From assembly GCA_017881285.1 (NCBI GenBank), contig JADGRD010000345.1:1-5065 (forward strand): DNA of 5,065 nt, written 5' to 3'. Position 1 is the first letter of the stretch. The number at the start of each line of letters is the position of its first letter. Below are positions 1-4,402 of this stretch, piece by piece. A program made the translations under genes and the position numbers. A model generated the notes under the pieces. That model made no database searches. It was given only the letters and a program-made list of their open reading frames with translations, and was not told the DNA's origin. Source of the stretch: Pseudomonadota bacterium (lineage in GTDB: Bacteria; Myxococcota_A; Polyangia; Fen-1088).

Positions 1-248
1 AAACGCGGGCCCGCATCGAGGCCTTGCTCTCGTCAAGCCGCCACCAGGGCGGCCGCCTCATCGCCAAGCCCGAGGACTTTTTCTCGGTGGGCTGGGCGCC
101 GCCCGCGTGGGAGCCGGCGGGCACGCGCACCGTGCATCGCGAGCGCGACCGGGCCGAGGTCGAGGTCTTCTCGGCCGCCGGCGATCGCCATGCCCTCACC
201 CTCGTGCGCGAGGGCAAGGAGTGGAAGATCGAGTTGCCGGGAGGATGA
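1..248 (+). CDS. C-terminal part of an unrecognised, probably beta-rich small protein
   Basis: The frame is open from base 3 and ends at TGA 246-248, giving about 81 residues; the start lies off the left edge. A TTG at 24 could act as a start, but the frame continues upstream without a stop, so I treat the gene as 5'-truncated. Codons are strongly GC-ending, which supports real coding. The last 40 residues alternate charged and hydrophobic residues (TVHRERDRAEVEVF, then HALTLVREGKEWKIELP), as expected of consecutive antiparallel strands. The ending W-K-I-x-L-P resembles the last strand of NTF2-like/SnoaL-like folds found in many exported proteins; this is inference from pattern only, and no catalytic residues can be assigned. 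It converges on the zinc-ribbon gene, separated by 53 bases that hold a hairpin. Function unknown. Confidence 0.6.
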   Translation, partial: TRARIEALLSSSRHQGGRLIAKPEDFFSVGWAPPAWEPAGTRTVHRERDRAEVEVFSAAGDRHALTLVREGKEWKIELPGG

Positions 249-300
249 CCGGAACCGTGGCCGGCTTCCGGTTCCGGCCTCCGGCCGCCGGTTCCGGTTT
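249..300 (+). terminator. GC-rich hairpin between convergent genes, likely terminator
   Basis: CCGGAACCG (249-257) is perfectly complementary to CGGTTCCGG at 289-297, and inside it GGCCGG (259-264) pairs with CCGGCC (281-286). The outer stem is followed by a short TTT (298-300). A second copy of CGGTTCCGG at 269-277 offers an alternative, shorter hairpin. The element starts immediately after the TGA of the left-hand gene and ends just before the stop codon of the minus-strand gene at 302. The T tract is short, so intrinsic termination would be weak; it best serves plus-strand transcripts. Confidence 0.5.
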
Positions 301-301
301 C

Positions 302-814
302 CTAGTACCGTCGCGGCTGTTCGCGCACCAGGGTCTGCTCGACGACCTCGATGTCGGCGTCCTGGATCTCGATCTCGATGTCCTCGAAGTCCGGCATCAC
401 GAACCCCGGATTCGTGTCGCTGAAGCTGCTGGCGCGCGGCGGCCCGCGGCGGTCGCCCACGCGGCGCTCGCGCGGGAAGATCCTTCTTTCCATGCCGTCG
501 CCGCGCCGATCCTGCTGGCGCCGGTCACGCTGGAGCGCATGCCGCAAGCCGTCGATGGAGCTTGGCACCTTGGTCAGCTTCAGCGTACGCGCGGCGCAAA
601 TGTGACACAGGGTCACCGAGCGATTGTGCAGCTCGACGAGGCGCAGGTTGTCGCGGCGACGCTCGTCGCACACGGCGCAGGCGGCGCCACGGGGAACGGG
701 CCGCATCTCGGCCCATTTGGTGTAGCAGGCCCAGCAGCGTCCGCGGCGAAGCTCGGTCACCTTGGCGCCACAGCAGCCGCAGGGAATGGTGGCTCGTTCA
801 ACGACGATGCTCAT
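302..814 (-). CDS. Double zinc-ribbon protein with [DE]RR repeat and acidic tail
   Basis: A 170-residue protein from ATG at 814-812 to TAG at 304-302. Nine cysteines lie in the first 73 residues. Four CxxC pairs form two probable zinc ribbons: C12/C15 with C27/C30, and C46/C49 with C70/C73 (C14 is extra, H71 lies within the last pair). Residues 96-123 are an arginine-rich stretch with five [DE]RR units at 97, 102, 109, 116 and 121. It includes MERRIFPR, which resembles the RRxxPR segment found before PilZ domains, but no PilZ barrel follows. Residues 140-162 are strongly acidic (FEDIEIEIQDADIEVVEQ), and the chain ends in PRRY. No signal peptide or membrane segment is visible, so it is probably cytoplasmic. 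Zinc binding is a good inference; nucleic-acid or protein binding is plausible but unproven. It follows the decarboxylase gene by 44 bases on the same strand. No clear Shine-Dalgarno precedes the ATG. Confidence 0.82.
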   Translation of the reverse strand: MSIVVERATIPCGCCGAKVTELRRGRCWACYTKWAEMRPVPRGAACAVCDERRRDNLRLVELHNRSVTLCHICAARTLKLTKVPSSIDGLRHALQRDRRQQDRRGDGMERRIFPRERRVGDRRGPPRASSFSDTNPGFVMPDFEDIEIEIQDADIEVVEQTLVREQPRRY

Positions 815-821
815 CCCATGT

Positions 822-838
822 AGGTAACGCGACTACCT
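822..838 (-). promoter_or_regulatory. Small inverted repeat just upstream of the zinc-ribbon gene
   Basis: AGGTA (822-826) and TACCT (834-838) form perfect 5-base arms around a 7-base centre; in RNA two G-U pairs could extend the stem outward. The element lies 7 to 24 bases before the ATG of the zinc-ribbon gene, in the 44-base gap after the decarboxylase stop. Read on the minus strand it is not followed by a T run, so it is not a convincing terminator. It could be an operator or a hairpin that affects ribosome access. A very weak promoter-like TTGCAA lies upstream at 847-842. Arms this short can occur by chance. Confidence 0.25.
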
Positions 839-858
839 GTGTGTTGCAAGTTTTTGAT

Positions 859-2007
859 TTAGCCCAATGCTCCAACCGCCACCACCTTGGGCAGGGGCAT
901 GCCGTTGAAGTTGGTTGCGCTGGCGATGGAGTAGGCGCCGATGTTCTCGCTGTACAGGCAATCACCGAGCTGCAGGCCGAGGGGCAGATCCTCCGCCACG
1001 GAAACCACGTCGAGGGCGTCGCAGGTCGGGCCGAACACCGATGCGATCTGCGACGGTCCCTTCTTGAAGGCCTTGAAATGATACTGGCAGTGATCGAAGA
1101 GCACGCCGGAGAACGTGCCGTAGACGCCGTCGTTGACGTAGTAGCACTGCTTGCCGTTGCGCACGGCCTTGCCGATGATCTCGACCACCAAGGTCGCCGC
1201 CGTCGCGACCATGAAGCGGCCGGGCTCGGCGATGATTTCGATCTCGGGGCCGAAGAGACGGTCGAATTCGGCGTTCAGCGTCTTGGCCAGCTCGGCAAAG
1301 GGCTGCACATGCGGATCGTAGGGCGCGGGGAAACCGCCGCCGATGTCGAGGATCTTCACCCGCTTGTGGCCGCGATCCCACGCTTCCTTGAAAATGCTGT
1401 CCGCGATGTCCAGGGCCTGCACGTAGTTCTGGTAGTTCGTGCACTGGCTGCCCACATGGAACGACAACCCTTCGACGATCAGGCCGGCGTTGAACGCGGC
1501 TTCCATCAGGTCGACCGCCTCGCCGGGCGAGGCGCCGAATTTCGACGACAGCTCGACCATGGAGCCGGTATTGGGCACGTTCACGCGCAGGACCAGGCCG
1601 GCATGCGGGGCGTGCTTCTTGATCTTGCCCACCTCGGCGAGATTGTCGTAGGTCACGAGCGGCTTGTAGGGATCCAGATCGGCGAGGGTCCGATTGTCCT
1701 TCACCGGGTTGGCGTAGACGATCTTGTCCCAGATGAAGTCCTGGCGTTTCTTGGCGGGCCATTTCTCGATGTTCGCGTGCACGATATTGAACTCCGGCAT
1801 CGAGGCGACGTCGAAGCTGGCGCCGGCGCGGAACAACGTCTTGACGATGGCCGGGTCCGGGTTGGCCTTGACCGCGTAGTAGGCCTGCACGCGCGGTAGG
1901 TGCTTGCGGAACATGGCGAAATTGCGCCGGATCTCGTGGTGATCGACCACGAAAAGCGGCGTACCGTGCTGGTCGGCGAGTTGCTTGAGCTGCCTGGGTG
2001 AAACCAC
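859..2007 (-). CDS. Fold-type III PLP-dependent decarboxylase, ornithine/lysine decarboxylase family
   Basis: A 382-residue enzyme with GTG start at 2007-2005, chosen for its strong Shine-Dalgarno, and TAA stop at 861-859. It has the alanine-racemase-like barrel followed by a C-terminal beta domain. Visible motifs: YAVKAN at 44-49 with K47 as the PLP lysine; HVGSQ at 184-188; the phosphate-binding GGGFP at 223-227; EPGR at 261-264; FDH at 305-307, where D305 matches the substrate-amine-binding Asp of eukaryotic ornithine decarboxylase; FGPTCD at 325-330 with C329 as the catalytic cysteine reaching into the partner subunit's site; and ENIGAY at 354-359. These fit ornithine decarboxylase better than diaminopimelate decarboxylase (LysA), which has a CES motif instead of GPTCD. 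The expected reaction is ornithine to putrescine, or lysine to cadaverine, in the cytoplasm as a homodimer; bacterial members can be bifunctional. It lies 37 bases after a small lipoprotein gene, probably in one operon. Family very sure, exact substrate not. Confidence 0.95.
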   Translation of the reverse strand: MVSPRQLKQLADQHGTPLFVVDHHEIRRNFAMFRKHLPRVQAYYAVKANPDPAIVKTLFRAGASFDVASMPEFNIVHANIEKWPAKKRQDFIWDKIVYANPVKDNRTLADLDPYKPLVTYDNLAEVGKIKKHAPHAGLVLRVNVPNTGSMVELSSKFGASPGEAVDLMEAAFNAGLIVEGLSFHVGSQCTNYQNYVQALDIADSIFKEAWDRGHKRVKILDIGGGFPAPYDPHVQPFAELAKTLNAEFDRLFGPEIEIIAEPGRFMVATAATLVVEIIGKAVRNGKQCYYVNDGVYGTFSGVLFDHCQYHFKAFKKGPSQIASVFGPTCDALDVVSVAEDLPLGLQLGDCLYSENIGAYSIASATNFNGMPLPKVVAVGALG

Positions 2008-2013
2008 GTGCGC

Positions 2014-2019
2014 ACCTCC
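2014..2019 (-). promoter_or_regulatory. Shine-Dalgarno that fixes the GTG start of the decarboxylase
   Basis: Read on the minus strand, GGAGGT (2019-2014) lies 6 bases before the GTG at 2007. The next in-frame ATG is about 31 codons downstream and would remove the first strand region before YAVKAN. The GTG is therefore the likely true start. Confidence 0.8.
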
Positions 2020-2044
2020 GGTAGCAAGAGCCCGGGCTCGACGG

Positions 2045-2158
2045 CTACTGCTGGCCTTTCTTGGCCGGCTTGAGCGCGGGCTTGGGCAGCTCCTGTTCGG
2101 TGCAGCCGGCGAACAACCCGGCCATCCCGACTCCGAGCAGCGTGCCGATCCGTTTCAT
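2045..2158 (-). CDS. Small lipoprotein, 37 residues, upstream of the decarboxylase
   Basis: ATG at 2158-2156 and TAG at 2047-2045 encode a 37-residue protein. It begins MKRIGTLLGVGMAGLFAGC: two positive residues, a hydrophobic stretch of about 13 residues and a lipobox LFAGC with C19 as the lipidated cysteine. Phe at -3 is less usual than Leu, but Ala and Gly at -2 and -1 are standard. The mature part is only 19 residues, acidic just after the cysteine (TEQEL), then Pro/Lys-rich (PKPALKPAKK). Codons are GC-rich like the neighbours', and AGGTAGGGG sits just before the start. Thr at +2 suggests outer-membrane sorting if the Lol +2 rule applies. Size and position recall LptM (YifL), a tiny lipoprotein often encoded just before lysA, but the GLKGPL-type signature of LptM is missing after the cysteine, so I do not give that name. 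Role unknown. Confidence 0.8.
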   Translation of the reverse strand: MKRIGTLLGVGMAGLFAGCTEQELPKPALKPAKKGQQ

Positions 2159-2399
2159 GTCCCCTACCTATACACCGGAATCGGAGCCGAGCCGAGGCCC
2201 ACGGTGACGCCGAAATCTGGTCTGCGGCATGGCTCTGCCCCCGGCTGCCCGACGGCATATCCATGGTGTTTTCTCTTACCATGCATTATGATTAACATGT
2301 TGGGGTTCGTGTCGGGTGACGGCCCGGAGTCCCAGGGCGGCCACCGACATGCAATTCTCCCATGGTACGAGTTCTCGGCTAGCTAGAGGCGGAAAAGCG
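2159..2399. promoter_or_regulatory. Divergent intergenic region with AT-rich island
   Basis: These 241 bases separate the minus-strand lipoprotein operon from the plus-strand 115-residue gene, so promoters for both should lie here. The AT-rich island 2262-2300 contrasts with the surrounding GC-rich DNA. It holds TATGAT on the plus strand (2287-2292) and CATAAT on the minus strand (2290-2285), each five of six to the sigma-70 -10 consensus and overlapping each other. The matching -35 boxes are poor: TGGTGT on the plus strand at a 17-base spacing, and CCGACA on the minus strand at a 19-base spacing. CATGGT (2262-2267) and ACCATG (2278-2283) form a 6-base inverted repeat with a 10-base centre, a possible operator. 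No other complete gene is supported here; a 40-codon minus-strand frame (2286-2164) is doubtful. Confidence 0.45.
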
Positions 2400-2747
2400 A
2401 TGAAGGCGCGAGTTGCCAGCGAAGATGCGCGAAGCGGCGGCACGCCAGCCGTGGCGAAGGAACCCGTCACGGGCGAATTCCCGGCGGTGGGCGATGAGCC
2501 GGAAGCCGGCGAGTCGGAGGACGCCTTCAAGGAGATTCCCACGGTCGCCAACCGGGCCAATCCCACCTCCGGGGTCATCGCCCCAGTCGACAGCCCATCC
2601 TCCGTGCTGGGCCAGCGCGAAGGCGCCGGCACCTATCGCATCCTGCGGCCAACGACCTCCGATTTGATCGACACGCCCGCCGCCGCCAAGATCGATCCGA
2701 ATGCGTCGAAGCGCGTGACGATCGGCGCGGCTCGCAAGCCCCGCTAA
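2400..2747 (+). CDS. Hypothetical acidic, probably disordered protein, 115 residues
   Basis: ATG at 2400 to TAA at 2745-2747. I chose this start because GAGGCGGA lies just upstream and because codons before 2400 in the same frame (AGT, TCT, CTA, AGA, AAA) are unlike the GC-ending codons that follow. I do not recognise a family. The chain is rich in Ala, Pro, Gly, Glu, Ser and Thr, lacks Cys and Trp, and has no signal peptide or membrane segment, suggesting an intrinsically disordered cytoplasmic protein. Residues 21-45 are acidic; the last 15 are basic (SKRVTIGAARKPR). A short motif recurs: TPAV at 15-18, EFPAV at 26-30 and EIPTV at 45-49. The segment GTYRILRPTTSDLIDTPAAAKIDP (split at 78-88 and 89-100) is the least low-complexity part and might be a docking region. 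Strong codon bias argues that it is expressed; function unknown. It is 163 bases from trpB2, which seems to have its own promoter. Confidence 0.7.
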   Translation: MKARVASEDARSGGTPAVAKEPVTGEFPAVGDEPEAGESEDAFKEIPTVANRANPTSGVIAPVDSPSSVLGQREGAGTYRILRPTTSDLIDTPAAAKIDPNASKRVTIGAARKPR

Positions 2748-2815
2748 GTCGCCGTAGCTTCGGCCCGCGTCACGGATGCGGCCGGAATGACGAGGCCACT
2801 CTTCCGCCCGCGTCC

Positions 2816-2845
2816 TTGTGCAGGCAGGGGCCTGTCCCTTAGTAT
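2816..2845 (+). promoter_or_regulatory. Candidate sigma-70-type promoter for trpB2
   Basis: TTGTGC (2816-2821) and TAGTAT (2840-2845) are separated by 18 bases, matching three and four of six consensus positions. A transcript starting near 2852 would carry a leader of about 60 bases containing the hairpin at 2864-2886. The match is moderate, and the organism's sigma-factor preferences are unknown. Confidence 0.35.
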
Positions 2846-2863
2846 TGCCGCCTTCGCTGCTGC

Positions 2864-2886
2864 GACGCGCCGGTAGACGGCGCGTC
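2864..2886 (+). promoter_or_regulatory. Strong hairpin in the trpB2 leader
   Basis: GACGCGCCG (2864-2872) and CGGCGCGTC (2878-2886) are perfect 9-base arms around a 5-base loop GTAGA. Seven of the nine arm positions are G or C. The hairpin is followed by the pyrimidine-rich TCACTCTTCTC and then the Shine-Dalgarno of trpB2, 12 bases after the stem. It could be an attenuator, an mRNA stability element, or a weak terminator for the upstream 115-residue gene. I see no leader peptide with tandem Trp codons and no TRAP-type (G/U)AG repeat series, so classical trp attenuation is not supported. Confidence 0.5.
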
Positions 2887-2897
2887 TCACTCTTCTC

Positions 2898-2902
2898 AAG
2901 GA
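2898..2902 (+). promoter_or_regulatory. Shine-Dalgarno that selects the second of two ATGs of trpB2
   Basis: AAGGA at 2898-2902 is 8 bases before the ATG at 2911 but overlaps the other in-frame ATG at 2902. Only the second ATG has normal spacing, so 2911 is taken as the start; the first would add three residues (MDN). Confidence 0.65.
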
Positions 2903-2910
2903 TGGACAAC

Positions 2911-4302
2911 ATGGACAACGTGAAGATCCTGCTCTCCGAAAACGAGATCCCCCGCAAGTGGTACAACCTCGCCGCGGATCTGCCGACCCCCATGCTGCCG
3001 CCGCTCGGTCCCGACGGATCGCCGGTTCGTCCCGAGATCCTGGCGCCGGTGTTCCCCATGAACCTCATCGAGCAGGAGGTCAGCACCCAACGCTGGATCG
3101 ACATTCCCCCCGAGGTCCTCGATATTCTCTATCGCTGGCGGCCGTCGCCGCTTCGGCGAGCGGTTTACCTCGAGCGCTACCTCAAGACGCCGGCCAAGAT
3201 CTACTACAAGGACGAGAGCGTCAGCCCGGCGGGCAGCCACAAGCCCAACACGGCCGTGCCGCAGGCCTACTACAACAAACAATTCGGCATCAAGCGCCTG
3301 ACCACCGAGACCGGCGCGGGCCAGTGGGGCAGCGCCCTCGCCTTCGCGTGCAACCTCATCGGACTCGAGTGCAAGGTCTTCATGGTGCGCATCAGTTTCG
3401 ATCAGAAGCCATTCCGCAAGCTGATGATGCAGGTGTGGGGCGCCAACTGCGTGGCCAGCCCGTCGAGCGAGACCAATGCCGGCCGCGCCATCCTGAAGAG
3501 CATGCCCGACACGCCTGGCAGCCTCGGCATCGCCATCAGCGAGGCGATCGAGGCCGCGGTCACCGACGGCTCGGGCCAGACCCGTTATGCCTTGGGTAGC
3601 GTGCTCAACCACGTCCTGCTCCACCAGACCATCATCGGCCTCGAGGCCAAGGAGCAGCTCAAGAAGGCGGGCGAGAAGCTGCCCGACGTGGTCATCGGCT
3701 GCGCCGGCGGCGGCAGCAACTTCGCCGGCCTCGCCTTCCCCTTCGCTTACGACAAGATCCACGGCGCCAAGATCAAGATCGTCCCGGTCGAGCCCACGGC
3801 TTGCCCGAAGATGACCCGGGGCAATTTCGTGTACGACCATGGCGATGTGGCCTGCATGACGCCGCTTTTGCCCATGCACTCGCTCGGTCACACCTTCGTG
3901 CCCAAGCCCATCCACGCCGGTGGGCTTCGCTACCACGGTATGGCGCCGCTCGTGTGCCAGGGCATCGTCGAGGGACTCTTCGCGCCCAAGGCCTACGACC
4001 AGCTCAAGTGCTACGAGTCGGCCATGGTCTGGGCCAAGACCGAGGGCGCCATCTGCGCGCCCGAAACCAGCCACGCCATCGCGGCGACCATCGACGAGGC
4101 CATCGCCTGCCGCGAGAGCGGCGAGGAGAAGGTCATCCTCTTCAACTACAGCGGTCACGGCCTGATGGACCTGGCGGGCTACGACGCGTATCTCAGTGGC
4201 AAGCTCACCGACTACGTCATGCCGGAATCGGAGATCCTGGAGAACCTCGCCAAGCTGGCGGGCATGCCGAAGGCCGAGGCGCGCAAGACCGGTAGGTGGT
4301 AA
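2911..4302 (+). CDS. trpB2: Tryptophan synthase beta chain, TrpB2 type
   Basis: A 463-residue fold-type II PLP enzyme that joins indole to serine (or O-phosphoserine, reported as the preferred substrate of some TrpB2 enzymes) to make tryptophan. Visible motifs: GSHKPNTA at 108-115 with K111 as the PLP lysine; TETGAGQWG at 132-140 with E133 matching the catalytic Glu of TrpB; phosphate-binding GGGSN at 266-270; EGAICAPETSHA at 378-389; and NYSGHG at 412-417, where S414 would contact the PLP ring nitrogen. SGHG, rather than the SGRGDKD of TrpB1, together with the longer N-terminal region (RKWYNLAADLP at 15-25), marks the TrpB2 subgroup. All catalytic residues seem intact. The length is normal for TrpB2 and longer than the roughly 400 of TrpB1. 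No trpA, trpC or trpF lies in the window, so it is a stand-alone copy; TrpB2 is often thought to salvage free indole. Expression may be shaped by the leader hairpin. Ends at TAA 4300-4302. Confidence 0.95.
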   Translation: MDNVKILLSENEIPRKWYNLAADLPTPMLPPLGPDGSPVRPEILAPVFPMNLIEQEVSTQRWIDIPPEVLDILYRWRPSPLRRAVYLERYLKTPAKIYYKDESVSPAGSHKPNTAVPQAYYNKQFGIKRLTTETGAGQWGSALAFACNLIGLECKVFMVRISFDQKPFRKLMMQVWGANCVASPSSETNAGRAILKSMPDTPGSLGIAISEAIEAAVTDGSGQTRYALGSVLNHVLLHQTIIGLEAKEQLKKAGEKLPDVVIGCAGGGSNFAGLAFPFAYDKIHGAKIKIVPVEPTACPKMTRGNFVYDHGDVACMTPLLPMHSLGHTFVPKPIHAGGLRYHGMAPLVCQGIVEGLFAPKAYDQLKCYESAMVWAKTEGAICAPETSHAIAATIDEAIACRESGEEKVILFNYSGHGLMDLAGYDAYLSGKLTDYVMPESEILENLAKLAGMPKAEARKTGRW

Positions 4303-4303
4303 A

Positions 4304-4378
4304 GGAGAGAGCGCAGAGTAGGGGAGAGAGCACAGAGGGCGGATTCCTCTCTGTGCTCGCCTCCCCCTCTGTGCTCTC
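4304..4378. repeat. Nested inverted-repeat array after trpB2, likely bidirectional terminator
   Basis: Two direct copies of GGAGAGAGC[G/A]CAGAG (4304-4318 and 4323-4337) are followed by two inverted copies, CTCTGTGCTC (4349-4358) and CTCTGTGCTCTC (4367-4378). The pair 4326-4339 / 4365-4378 is a perfect 14-base inverted repeat. Alternatively the inner copies pair (4328-4337 with 4349-4358) and the outer copies pair (4307-4318 with 4367-4378, one G-U), giving one long nested hairpin of about 75 bases. It begins right after the trpB2 stop and faces the convergent Omp85 gene. There is no T tract, so any termination would depend on a factor or on structure alone. Confidence 0.65.
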
Positions 4379-4379
4379 A

Positions 4380-4402
4380 CTGGGCGTCTTCTAGACGCCC
4401 AG
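4380..4402 (-). terminator. Perfect 9-base hairpin enclosing the stop codon of the Omp85 gene
   Basis: CTGGGCGTC (4380-4388) and GACGCCCAG (4394-4402) are perfect arms around a 5-base loop. Read on the minus strand, the loop is TAGAA and contains the TAG stop of the Omp85 gene; the 5' arm encodes its last codons. No T run follows on either strand. With the adjacent array it probably ends or protects both convergent transcripts. Confidence 0.5.

Noticed and set aside
562..1899. Long plus-strand open frame opposite the decarboxylase
   Set aside because: It runs antisense to a gene with clear PLP-enzyme motifs; its Asp/His/Val-rich, motif-free composition is typical of a shadow frame in high-GC DNA.
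859..2007. Diaminopimelate decarboxylase (lysA)
   Set aside because: The catalytic cysteine lies in FGPTCD and the substrate-binding FDH is present, as in ornithine decarboxylase; the CES motif typical of LysA is absent.
2378..2387. CTAGCTAG palindrome before the 115-residue gene
   Set aside because: A single 8-base palindrome with no partner copy nearby; too short to claim as an operator.
2316..2399. Upstream starts (2316 or the ATG at 2349) for the 115-residue protein
   Set aside because: Codons before 2400 are unlike the rest of the gene and the Shine-Dalgarno spacing is better for the ATG at 2400.
2759..2787. Hairpin after the 115-residue gene (CGGCC with GGCCG)
   Set aside because: The stem is short and bulged and has no T tract, so I did not call it a terminator.
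2818..2910. N-terminal extension of TrpB2 from the TTG at 2818
   Set aside because: The extension would run through the candidate promoter and leader hairpin and is not expected for the family; AAGGA supports the start at 2911.
2379..3104. Minus-strand open frame across the 115-residue gene and the trpB2 leader
   Set aside because: It overlaps the promoter, hairpin and start of trpB2, has no Shine-Dalgarno that I can see, and resembles no family; the plus-strand frame has the better codon pattern.
2896..4380. Long minus-strand open frame opposite trpB2
   Set aside because: It is antisense to an intact TrpB2 with all catalytic motifs and has the Arg/Ala/Gly/Leu-rich composition of a GC-driven shadow.
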